The notes under the pieces were generated by a model. The model did no database searches. It saw only the letters and a program-made list of their open reading frames with translations, and had not been told where the DNA came from. A program made the position numbers and the translations under genes. This document shows, piece by piece, positions 25,704 to 33,605 of a stretch of 64,000 bases of DNA. The stretch's first letter is position 1. Every line of letters begins with the position of its first letter. Source of the stretch: Pseudomonadota bacterium (GTDB lineage Bacteria; Pseudomonadota; Gammaproteobacteria; Burkholderiales; Burkholderiaceae_B); contig JAEWHK010000063.1 in NCBI GenBank assembly GCA_023387815.1, positions 1-64,000 of the forward strand. Reading direction: 5' to 3'.

Positions 25704-26768
25704 TCAGACTGCGGAATAGCGCATGACGCCAGCCTCGTCCAATGCCCTTGTGAGTTTTCCGGCATGATAAAGCAGCTGCAGGTGGGCCAGCGCCTCACCC
25801 ATGGCGAAGGTCAGTTGATGCAGATCCAGTTTGCGCTTAAACATCAGCGGCACCACGTCGGTGACCGACATGGGTTTCTCGGCACACCAGGTCTGCACTT
25901 CTTCCAGTCGTTCTGCATGATGATCCCGTTGTTGCCGCAGCCTTTCATGCAGGCCCTTGAACGGTCTGCCATGAGAAGGCAACACCAGCGTGTCCTCCTG
26001 CAGCGGCTCGAAGCTGTCAAGCGATTGAAGATACAGTTTTAGCGGATCTGCGTCCGGTTCGTGATCGAAAACACTGACGTTGGTTGATATTCGCGGCAAA
26101 ACCATGTCGCCGGAAATCAGAACCTTGATGTCCGCACAGTACAGGCTGATGTGTTCGGGCGCATGCCCGTATCCCGTAATGCACTCCCAGGTTCTGCCGC
26201 CAATCGTCAGCTGCAGGCCATTGATCAGGCGAACAAACCGTTGCGGCATGCCCTCTACCAGCGAAGGATAGTAACCTGAACGCTGACGAATCTGGGCCTG
26301 GGCTTCCGGATCGTTCAGCCCGTGACGTGCAAAATGCGCAACCGCAGCGTCGCCACCCGTTCCCGCACCACCCAAGGAACGGGACGACCAGAGTGAAGCA
26401 ACGTAAAAGTCCGTCATGCTCATGTACAACGGGCAACTCCAGCGCTCACAGATCCAGGCTGCCAGGCCCACGTGGTCCGGATGCATATGCGTCACGATCA
26501 GGCGCAGCACAGGCAGACCTTCCAGTTCGTTCTCAAAGATTTTTTCCCACAGCGCTTTGACTTCCGGTTTGGAGATCCCGGTATCCACCACGGTCCACCC
26601 CTGGCGGCCGTCAATCTCGTCCTTCAGCAGCCAAAGATTGATATGGTCCAGCGCGAAAGGCAGCGGCATGCGAATCCACTTGATCCCTGGGGCGATTTCC
26701 CGCGTCAGGCCCGGTTCCGGGAGCGTCTCTCCAAAGGGATAATCCAGTCTGGCTTCAAGTTCATTCAT
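25704..26768 (-). CDS. Metallo-beta-lactamase-fold hydrolase
   Basis: A 354-residue soluble MBL-fold protein. The zinc motif is THMHPDHVGLAAW near residue 92, followed by GHAPEHIS (third-metal His region near 202) and SGDMVLPRIS (bridging Asp near 222). The closing His is in LPSHGRPFKG near 265. A C-terminal domain of about 90 residues resembles the helical extension seen in bacterial MBL proteins annotated as CoA-thioester or lactone hydrolases. GAGGAGAGG precedes the ATG. It diverges from the LiuR-like gene, and the regulator palindrome lies exactly inside its promoter spacer, so it should belong to the same regulon. Thioesterase action on a leucine-pathway CoA ester is a reasonable guess. 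Confidence 0.88.
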   Translation of the reverse strand: MNELEARLDYPFGETLPEPGLTREIAPGIKWIRMPLPFALDHINLWLLKDEIDGRQGWTVVDTGISKPEVKALWEKIFENELEGLPVLRLIVTHMHPDHVGLAAWICERWSCPLYMSMTDFYVASLWSSRSLGGAGTGGDAAVAHFARHGLNDPEAQAQIRQRSGYYPSLVEGMPQRFVRLINGLQLTIGGRTWECITGYGHAPEHISLYCADIKVLISGDMVLPRISTNVSVFDHEPDADPLKLYLQSLDSFEPLQEDTLVLPSHGRPFKGLHERLRQQRDHHAERLEEVQTWCAEKPMSVTDVVPLMFKRKLDLHQLTFAMGEALAHLQLLYHAGKLTRALDEAGVMRYSAV

Positions 26769-26807
26769 GCGTACCTCTCCTCATTGACATTTACTTTTAA
26801 TTCATAG

Positions 26808-26837
26808 ATCATAGTTTACGTTAACGTAAAGATGCAA
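26808..26837 (-). promoter_or_regulatory. LiuR-type operator-promoter for the MBL gene and merR
   Basis: The perfect 16-bp palindrome TTTACGTTAACGTAAA spans 26815-26830. On the minus strand it fills the 18-base spacer between TTGCAT (26837-26832) and TATGAT (26813-26808), the architecture typical of MerR-family control. On the plus strand it lies just after a TTGACA (26784-26789) / GATCAT (26807-26812) promoter for the regulator itself, where it would repress. Confidence 0.75.
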
Positions 26838-26868
26838 GTCGAAATCCTTATCGGCCTGCTTTGCCTTC

Positions 26869-27267
26869 ATGAGCCCTCGCACCTGGTCTATTTCCGAACT
26901 CGCGGACGAATTCAACGTCACCCCGCGTACGCTTCGCTTCTACGAAGACCACCAGATTGTCACGCCCATCCGGGATGGGCAGAAGCGTATCTATACGCAC
27001 CGCGACCGCACGCGCCTCAAACTGGCGCTGCGGGGCAAGCGCCTGGGCCTGCAACTGTCGGAAATCTGCTCACTGATTGGGATGTACGAAGGCCCGGGCA
27101 GCACGCAGTCTCAATTGCAAAGCTATCTGACTGTCCTTACTCGCCACAAAGAGCAACTGCTGCAGCAGAAACGTGATCTGGACCAGACCCTGGCGGAGAT
27201 CGACGAACAGGAAAAAAACTGCCTGAAGCTGCTTAGCGAAGTGGACAAACGCGCAAAAAGCGCCTGA
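26869..27267 (+). CDS. liuR: MerR-family regulator of leucine/isovalerate catabolism (LiuR-like)
   Basis: A 132-residue MerR protein. The N-terminal winged helix begins SISELADEFNVTPRTLRFYE (residues 7-26), and the dimerising coiled coil follows through RHKEQLLQQKRDLDQTLAEI near 95-115. No cysteine metal site is present, which fits the LiuR subgroup that senses acyl-CoA-type signals. Its neighbour is isovaleryl-CoA dehydrogenase, and matching palindromes with a TTACGTAA-type core precede both flanking transcription units. No clear ribosome site is seen before ATG 26869. The regulon assignment rests on operators and context. Confidence 0.85.
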   Translation: MSPRTWSISELADEFNVTPRTLRFYEDHQIVTPIRDGQKRIYTHRDRTRLKLALRGKRLGLQLSEICSLIGMYEGPGSTQSQLQSYLTVLTRHKEQLLQQKRDLDQTLAEIDEQEKNCLKLLSEVDKRAKSA

Positions 27268-27329
27268 TTGCCATCGGCATATTCATCTCACCACACCCCG
27301 CTTTCGGGTTTTTCCCAAGCTGATCGTTA

Positions 27330-27359
27330 TTGACGTTTACGTAAACGTAATGATATATT
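27330..27359 (+). promoter_or_regulatory. LiuR-type operator-promoter of the leucine operon
   Basis: TTGACG (27330-27335) and TATATT (27354-27359) are separated by 18 bases that hold most of the perfect palindrome ACGTTTACGTAAACGT (27333-27348). This is the same arrangement as at 26808-26837. Confidence 0.75.
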
Positions 27360-27501
27360 GCCTGATCAACCGGATTGAGGCGGAATCGGGGTCGGAACAG
27401 AATTGATTCAACATTGGCAAACCTGGCAAGCTGAACAACCCGCCTTCTCCATACTGGCGATTACCCTATTTCATTGCAGGGCGTCATGAGGCTGTGATCC
27501 G

Positions 27502-27513
27502 GTTCACGTAAAC
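27502..27513 (+). promoter_or_regulatory. Second, weaker LiuR-like site before liuA
   Basis: GTTCACGTAAAC differs by one base from a perfect palindrome and matches the core of the two stronger sites. TTATAC follows at 27514-27519. It lies 76 bases before the liuA start. The 321-base interval 27268-27588 holds no gene, only these two sites. Confidence 0.45.
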
Positions 27514-27588
27514 TTATACCGTAACGGGTCAGTCTGCCCGGCTCCCTGGCGACAACCGTAACCGACTATCGTAAAGATGGAGACATTC

Positions 27589-28767
27589 ATGACAATTCCC
27601 GGTTTGAACTTTGACTTGGGTCAGGATCTGGACATGCTGCGCGATGCCGTAGCCGATTTCGCAAAGGCCGAGATCGCCCCGCGTGCCGCACAACTGGATC
27701 GCGACGATCAATTCCCCATGGATTTGTGGAAGAAATTCGGCGATCTGGGCATCCTGGGCATGACTGTCAGTGAGGAATACGGCGGCGCCAATCTGGGTTA
27801 TCTGGCCCACATGATTGTGATGGAAGAACTGTCGCGCGCCAGTGCTTCGGTTGCCCTGTCTTACGGCGCACACTCCAATCTTTGCGTGAATCAGCTGCAT
27901 CGTAACGGCACCGAAGAACAGAAGAAAAAATACCTGCCCAAACTCATCAGTGGCGAGCACGTGGGTGCGCTGGCCATGAGCGAACCGGGCGCCGGCTCTG
28001 ATGTCGTCAGCATGAAATTGCGGGCCGAGAAAAAAGGCGATCGCTACGTGCTCAACGGCACAAAAATGTGGATCACCAACGGACCCGATGCCGACACGCT
28101 GGTCGTCTATGCAAAAACCGACCCTGAGGCGAAGGCCCGCGGCATCACCGCCTTTATTATCGAAAAGGGCTTCAAGGGATTCTCGGTAGCGCAGAAACTG
28201 GACAAACTGGGCATGCGCGGCAGCCACACCGGTGAACTGGTGTTCGAGAACTGCGAAGTGCCCGAAGAAAACATCCTGGGTGAGCTCAATGGCGGCGTTA
28301 AAGTGCTGATGAGCGGCCTGGACTACGAACGTGCGGTACTGGCAGGCGGCCCCCTGGGCATTATGCAGGCCGTCATGGATATCACAGTTCCCTACGTACA
28401 CGAACGCAAGCAGTTCGGCCAGGCCATCGGCGAATTCCAGCTGATTCAGGGAAAAATGGCCGATCTGTACACCACGCTGCAGGCCAGCCGGGCGTTCTGC
28501 TACACCGTGGGCAAAAATCTGGATCGGCTCGGTGCCGGCCACGTCCGCGAAGTACGTAAGGACTGCGCCGCCGTGATCCTGTATTGCGCAGAAAAAGCCA
28601 CCTGGATGGCCGGGGAAGCCATTCAGATCCTGGGAGGCAACGGATATATCAATGAATATCCTACCGGCAGGCTGTGGCGCGACGCCAAGTTATACGAGAT
28701 TGGCGCCGGCACAAGCGAAATCCGCCGCATGCTGATCGGGCGCGAGCTGTTCAATGAAACACGCTAG
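27589..28767 (+). CDS. liuA: Isovaleryl-CoA dehydrogenase
   Basis: A 392-residue acyl-CoA dehydrogenase that converts isovaleryl-CoA to 3-methylcrotonyl-CoA, passing electrons to ETF, in leucine degradation. The family motifs ALAMSEPGAGSDVVSM near 130 and GNGYINEYPTGRLWRDAKLYEIGAGTSE-type ending near 350-380 are present. The decisive feature is LDYERAVLAGG near residue 245: isovaleryl-CoA dehydrogenases carry their catalytic Glu there, in a different place from other ACADs. ATG 27589 has GGAG seven bases upstream; an ATG at 27577 is poorer. It is the first gene of the operon under the MerR-type promoter. Confidence 0.95.
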   Translation: MTIPGLNFDLGQDLDMLRDAVADFAKAEIAPRAAQLDRDDQFPMDLWKKFGDLGILGMTVSEEYGGANLGYLAHMIVMEELSRASASVALSYGAHSNLCVNQLHRNGTEEQKKKYLPKLISGEHVGALAMSEPGAGSDVVSMKLRAEKKGDRYVLNGTKMWITNGPDADTLVVYAKTDPEAKARGITAFIIEKGFKGFSVAQKLDKLGMRGSHTGELVFENCEVPEENILGELNGGVKVLMSGLDYERAVLAGGPLGIMQAVMDITVPYVHERKQFGQAIGEFQLIQGKMADLYTTLQASRAFCYTVGKNLDRLGAGHVREVRKDCAAVILYCAEKATWMAGEAIQILGGNGYINEYPTGRLWRDAKLYEIGAGTSEIRRMLIGRELFNETR

Positions 28768-28825
28768 TCCGGTACGGAACTCCCCTCTTCACCCGATTTT
28801 TTAGCAGTAACAGAAGAGACCGACC

Positions 28826-30688
28826 ATGTCGCTTACAGCAGACCACAAGCAAATTCAGCAACTGGATCCGCAGGTGCCGGAACCGGCTGCGCTTGCCGCC
28901 GAAATACTGGCAGGCTTCAATCGCCACTATTCGCTGTTCCGCTACGTAGCGCAGCGCGCCAAAGCCCTGTTCGAATCGCATGACTGGCATGGCATGCAGC
29001 GAGTCAATCGGGAACGTATCGACTATTACGATACCCGGGTACGCGAGTGTGCCCGGCAGATTGACCATCTGCTGAGCCGTACCCGCATGGCCATGAAGGA
29101 CCCGAAACTGGGCGGCACGTTTACCGAAGAACAAAGCCAGTACTGGCAGGATATCAAGCAGGCCTACACGCAGTTGCTGATGGAGCACAGCCAGCCCGAA
29201 TGTGCAGAGACATTCTTCAATTCGGTCTGCAGTCGCATCATGCACCGTGAATATTTTCACAACGACTACCTGTTTGTCCGTCCGGCAGTCGCCACCGACT
29301 ATATCGATGCCCAGGGCAGCTCCTACCGCGTTTACTATCCCCATACGGCGGGAATCATTTCAACTGTGATCGACATGGTGGCAGACTTTGGTCTGGCGCT
29401 GCCTTATCTGGATCTGCCCAAAGACGCCCGCCTGCTGGTGCGCCGCGCGATCAATGTCCTGCGCGCTGAAATTCCCAGAACCGGCGGCTCGCGCATTGCC
29501 CCCGATTGCCAGATTCATGTCCTGCGCAGTCTTTTTTTCCGCAACAAAGGGGCTTACATCATTGGCCGTTTTATCAATAACGGTCAGCTGTATCCGTTTG
29601 CCATTCCGCTGTTGCACACGCCAGGACACGAAATCCAGCTGCATGCGCTGCTGCATACCCGTGCCGACATCAGCACGCTGTTCAGTTTCACGCGCGCGTA
29701 TTTTCTGGTGGATATGGAAACGCCATCGTCGTATGTGTCGTTCCTGCAAAGTCTCATGCCGTCCAAGCCCAAGGCCGAACTCTATACGGCCATCGGCCTG
29801 CAGAAGCAGGGCAAGACCCTGTTCTATCGTGACTTTCTGCACCATCTGACGCATTCGACAGACACGTTTGACATCGCCCCCGGTATCGAGGGAATGGTGA
29901 TGACCGTGTTCACCCTTGGCTCCTACCCGTATGTGTTCAAGCTCATTCGTGACCGCATTCGCAAGGACGGTATGGTGCATGCCACGGTGCGCCAGAAGTA
30001 CCAAATGGTCAAGCTGCACGATCGTGTCGGCCGCATGGCAGACACCTGGGAATACTCACAGGTTGCCCTGCCCCTGAACCGCTTTTCGGACGCCCTGCTC
30101 AAGGAATTGCGTGCGGAAGTGCCCAGCCTGATTGAAGAAACCGACGATTCCATTGTGTTTCGCCATGTGTACATTGAGCGCCGCATGACGCCACTGAACC
30201 TGTTTCTGAACCGGGCCAGCGATGCCGCCCTTGATGAAGCGGTCAAGGGATACGGCGATGCCATCGCAGAACTGGCGGCGGCCAATATTTTTGCCGGTGA
30301 CATGCTGTACAAAAATTTCGGCGTAACGCGGCTGGGCCGTGTCGTTTTCTACGATTACGATGAAATCCAGCCCGTGACCGATATGGTGTTTCGCAAGATA
30401 CCGCCGGCACCGAATGAAGAAGCCGAAATGTCCGATGAACCCTGGTACGCAGTGCACGCCAACGACGTATTCCCCGAAGAATTCGACCGCTTCCTGCTGG
30501 GCGATGCACGGGTGCGCCAGGCGTTCATGAAATACCATGCCCAGCTGCTGGACTACCAATGGTGGCAGAACCGGCAAAGCCGGGTTGCGTCCGGTAAAAT
30601 CGAAGATATCTTCCCCTATCCCGCCCAGCGCTGCCTGCATGCTCCAGCGGCGCCGCGGCCACAACCCTCAATTAAGGAACCGACATGA
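28826..30688 (+). CDS. aceK: Isocitrate dehydrogenase kinase/phosphatase
   Basis: Phosphorylates and dephosphorylates isocitrate dehydrogenase, switching carbon between the TCA cycle and the glyoxylate shunt. The 620-residue length is that of AceK. A regulatory N-terminal domain (about 1-330) holds NDYLFVRPAVATDYID near 150. The kinase-like domain shows the ATP-loop segment APGIEGMVMTVFTLGSYPYV near residues 351-370. Catalytic-site patterns near 490-510 read FAGDMLYKNFGVTR and VVFYDYDEIQ. Position is unusual: between leucine-degradation genes, not with aceBA. Its ATGA overlaps the thiolase start, so it is translated within the operon and should respond to the same regulator. Confidence 0.95.
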   Translation: MSLTADHKQIQQLDPQVPEPAALAAEILAGFNRHYSLFRYVAQRAKALFESHDWHGMQRVNRERIDYYDTRVRECARQIDHLLSRTRMAMKDPKLGGTFTEEQSQYWQDIKQAYTQLLMEHSQPECAETFFNSVCSRIMHREYFHNDYLFVRPAVATDYIDAQGSSYRVYYPHTAGIISTVIDMVADFGLALPYLDLPKDARLLVRRAINVLRAEIPRTGGSRIAPDCQIHVLRSLFFRNKGAYIIGRFINNGQLYPFAIPLLHTPGHEIQLHALLHTRADISTLFSFTRAYFLVDMETPSSYVSFLQSLMPSKPKAELYTAIGLQKQGKTLFYRDFLHHLTHSTDTFDIAPGIEGMVMTVFTLGSYPYVFKLIRDRIRKDGMVHATVRQKYQMVKLHDRVGRMADTWEYSQVALPLNRFSDALLKELRAEVPSLIEETDDSIVFRHVYIERRMTPLNLFLNRASDAALDEAVKGYGDAIAELAAANIFAGDMLYKNFGVTRLGRVVFYDYDEIQPVTDMVFRKIPPAPNEEAEMSDEPWYAVHANDVFPEEFDRFLLGDARVRQAFMKYHAQLLDYQWWQNRQSRVASGKIEDIFPYPAQRCLHAPAAPRPQPSIKEPT

Positions 30689-31866
30689 ATGATCCTATCG
30701 TAATCGTTTCTGCAGCCCGTACTCCCATGGGCTCCATGATGGGCAGCCTGTCCGGGCTTGCCGCGCATGAACTGGGAGCCACTGCCATCCGCGCCGCTGT
30801 AGAGCGCGCCGGTATCAAACCCGATGATGTCCAGGAAGTGATCATGGGCAATGTACTGCAGGCCGGCCAGGGACAGGCGCCTGCCCGTCAGGCCGCTCTG
30901 GGTGGCGGACTGCCCAAAAGCGTTGCCTGCACAACCATTCACAAGGTCTGCGGCTCAGGCCTGAAAGCCGCCATGCTGGCGCATGACCTGCTGCTGGCAG
31001 GCAGTGCCGATGTGGTTGTGGCAGGCGGACAGGAAAGCATGAGCAATGCGCCGTATCTGCTGCTCAAGGGACGCCAGGGCTACCGTTACGGCCACTCCAC
31101 CGTCTACGATCATATGGCGCTTGATGGTCTGGAAGATGCCTACGCACGAGGTACTGCCATGGGCGTATTCGCCGAGCAATGCGCAGACAAATACACCTTT
31201 ACCCGCGAAGAGCAGGACGCGTTTTCCATTGAATCGCTTAAACGCGCCAATGCAGCCATCCAGGATGGCAGCTTTGAATGGGAAATCGCCCCCGTCACCG
31301 TCAAAGGTCGTGGCGGCGATACGGTCGTCGATACCGACGAGTCTCCAGGCAAAGCCAAACCCGAGAAAATTCCTTCTCTCAAGCCTGCCTTCAAGAAAGA
31401 CGGCTCTGTGACCGCGGCCAATTCATCTTCCATTTCCGATGGCGCTGCCGCGCTGGTTATCATGCGTGAATCCACAGCGAAAAAACTGGGCGCCACGCCA
31501 CTGGCCCGCATCGTGGGTCATTCCCAGCATTCACACGAGCCAGAGTGGTTTACGACCGCCCCCGTGGGTGCCATCCAGAAACTGCTGGAAAAACTCTCAT
31601 GGAGCAAAGACGACGTTGACCTTTTCGAAATCAATGAGGCCTTCGCCGTTGTGACCATGGCTGCCATGAAAGAGCTGGATCTGGATCACGCCAAAGTGAA
31701 TATCCACGGAGGCGCAACCGCCCTGGGACACCCCATTGGTGCATCCGGTGCGCGTATCCTGACAACCCTGCTGGGTGCGCTGCGCAAAACCAAAGGCAAA
31801 CGAGGCGTGGCCACCCTGTGCATTGGCGGTGGTGAAGCCGTCGCTCTTGCTGTCGAAATGATCTGA
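30685..31866 (+). CDS. Acetyl-CoA C-acetyltransferase (thiolase)
   Basis: A 393-residue thiolase II that interconverts two acetyl-CoA and acetoacetyl-CoA. The acyl-enzyme cysteine is in TIHKVCGSGLKAAM near residue 89. The second active-site region is NEAFAVVTMAAMKEL near 315, GHPIGASGARILTTL lies near 350, and CIGGGEAVAL carries the C-terminal cysteine near 380. In a leucine operon it would split acetoacetyl-CoA arising from acetoacetate. It starts in a 4-base ATGA overlap with aceK and has AAGGAA upstream. Confidence 0.93.
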   Translation: MNDPIVIVSAARTPMGSMMGSLSGLAAHELGATAIRAAVERAGIKPDDVQEVIMGNVLQAGQGQAPARQAALGGGLPKSVACTTIHKVCGSGLKAAMLAHDLLLAGSADVVVAGGQESMSNAPYLLLKGRQGYRYGHSTVYDHMALDGLEDAYARGTAMGVFAEQCADKYTFTREEQDAFSIESLKRANAAIQDGSFEWEIAPVTVKGRGGDTVVDTDESPGKAKPEKIPSLKPAFKKDGSVTAANSSSISDGAAALVIMRESTAKKLGATPLARIVGHSQHSHEPEWFTTAPVGAIQKLLEKLSWSKDDVDLFEINEAFAVVTMAAMKELDLDHAKVNIHGGATALGHPIGASGARILTTLLGALRKTKGKRGVATLCIGGGEAVALAVEMI

Positions 31867-31873
31867 CCCCGCT

Positions 31874-31910
31874 GAACCGCTGCCGGAGGGTGTCTGGGCC
31901 GGCGCGGTTC
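31874..31910 (+). other. Intercistronic hairpin between thiolase and carboxylase genes
   Basis: GAACCGC (31874-31880) and GCCGG (31882-31886) pair with CCGGC and GCGGTTC (31899-31910), leaving one bulged base. It is GC-rich with no T-run, so mRNA processing or stabilisation is likelier than termination. Confidence 0.55.
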
Positions 31911-31983
31911 ACCTGAAAACGTTATCCCCTGTGGTTCACGCCTCGCTGCGTGATGCTGCCGGCTCTTTGCATGGACACGATTT

Positions 31984-33591
31984 ATGCCCGTAATTACTTC
32001 AAAAATCAATGCCCGCTCCGCGTCCTTCCTGGAAAACACCCAGGCCATGCAGCAACAGATTGACGACCTGCTGCAGCATCTTAAAAAAACCGCTCTCGGT
32101 GGCAGTGAAAGCGCAAGAGCCAAGCATGTCGCACGCGGCAAGCTGCTGCCGCGCGAACGGGTAGAACGCCTGCTGGACCCGGGTACCGCATTTCTGGAGC
32201 TGTCTCCCATGGCGGCCCATGATATGTACGAGAACGAGGCGCCCGGCGCCGGCATTATCACGGGTATTGGTCGGGTCAACGGTATTGAATGTGTCATTGT
32301 GTGCAATGACGCTACGGTCAAAGGGGGAACCTATTACCCCATGACCGTGAAGAAACATCTGCGCGCTCAGGAAATCGCCCAGCAGAATCGCCTGCCTTGC
32401 ATTTACCTGGTCGATTCAGGCGGCGCCAATCTGCCACGCCAGGACATGGTGTTTCCGGATCGCGATCATTTCGGACGCATTTTCTACAATCAGGCTGTCA
32501 TGTCATCCATGGGTATTGCGCAGATTGCAGTTGTCATGGGATCGTGTACCGCCGGTGGCGCCTACGTTCCCGCCATGAGTGATGAATCCATCATCGTCAA
32601 AAATCAGGGTACGATTTTTCTGGGTGGCCCGCCGCTGGTGAAGGCAGCAACAGGCGAAGTGGTGACGGCAGAAGACCTGGGCGGTGGCGATGTCCATACC
32701 CGCCTGTCTGGAGTAGTCGATCATCTGGCCAACAGTGATATGCATGCGCTGCAACTGGCCCGTGACACCGTTGCCCGCCTGAACATCAAAAAAGACATAC
32801 CTCTGAAACTGCAGCCGGTACGCGAACCACTGTACGATGCCGCTGAACTCAATGGCATTATTCCGGCCGATACGCGCAAGCCTTATGACGTTCGTGAAGT
32901 CATCGCCCGCATCGTGGACGGCTCCGAGTTCGATGAATTCAAGGCGCGCTTTGGCACCACGCTGGTGACCGGCTTTGCGCATCTGCACGGCATGCCGGTA
33001 GGCATCATTGCCAATAACGGCATTCTGTTTTCCGAAGCGGCCCAGAAAGGCGCGCATTTTATCGAGCTGTGCTGTCAGCGCAAAATCCCACTCATATTCC
33101 TGCAGAACATCACAGGCTTCATGGTCGGGCGCAAGTACGAAAACGAAGGCATTGCACGCCACGGCGCCAAAATGGTCACTGCAGTATCCACCGCTTCGGT
33201 ACCTAAAATCACCGTGCTGATCGGCGGGTCCTTTGGTGCGGGCAACTATGGTATGTGCGGCCGCGCATTCAATCCGCGCATGCTGTTCATGTGGCCCAAC
33301 GCGCGTATCTCCGTCATGGGCGGAGAACAGGCGGCCAGCGTGCTGTCCACCGTACGTCGCGACGGCATTGAAGCCCGCGGTGGCAACTGGAGCGCCGAAG
33401 AAGAAGAGCAGTTCAAGGCCCCGATACGCGAGCAGTATGAGCGTGAAGGCCATCCCTATTACGCAACAGCAAGATTGTGGGATGACGGAATCATCCAGCC
33501 TGCCGATACCCGTCGCGTTCTGGCGCTGAGCCTGTCAGCCGCCCTGAACGCCCCGATAGAAGACACCCGTTTCGGCGTGTTCCGCATCTGA
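31984..33591 (+). CDS. liuB: Methylcrotonyl-CoA carboxylase, carboxyltransferase (beta) subunit
   Basis: Transfers the carboxyl group from biotin to 3-methylcrotonyl-CoA, giving 3-methylglutaconyl-CoA. The 535-residue protein carries two crotonase-like carboxyltransferase halves. Acetyl-CoA-site residues lie in GVVDHLANSDMHAL-type sequence near 240, and the C-terminal half has LIGGSFGAGNYGMCGRAF near 410-430 and WPNARISVMGGEQAASVL near 435-452. MCC beta subunits share the start segment KLLPRERVERLLDPG. It lies 14 bases before the biotin subunit gene, so both form the holoenzyme. Confidence 0.94.
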   Translation: MPVITSKINARSASFLENTQAMQQQIDDLLQHLKKTALGGSESARAKHVARGKLLPRERVERLLDPGTAFLELSPMAAHDMYENEAPGAGIITGIGRVNGIECVIVCNDATVKGGTYYPMTVKKHLRAQEIAQQNRLPCIYLVDSGGANLPRQDMVFPDRDHFGRIFYNQAVMSSMGIAQIAVVMGSCTAGGAYVPAMSDESIIVKNQGTIFLGGPPLVKAATGEVVTAEDLGGGDVHTRLSGVVDHLANSDMHALQLARDTVARLNIKKDIPLKLQPVREPLYDAAELNGIIPADTRKPYDVREVIARIVDGSEFDEFKARFGTTLVTGFAHLHGMPVGIIANNGILFSEAAQKGAHFIELCCQRKIPLIFLQNITGFMVGRKYENEGIARHGAKMVTAVSTASVPKITVLIGGSFGAGNYGMCGRAFNPRMLFMWPNARISVMGGEQAASVLSTVRRDGIEARGGNWSAEEEEQFKAPIREQYEREGHPYYATARLWDDGIIQPADTRRVLALSLSAALNAPIEDTRFGVFRI

Positions 33592-33605
33592 CCGGAGACC
33601 AGAAC

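Noticed and set aside
32503..33453. 316-residue minus-strand frame opposite liuB
   Set aside because: Antisense to a well-conserved carboxyltransferase; composition is that of a shadow frame.
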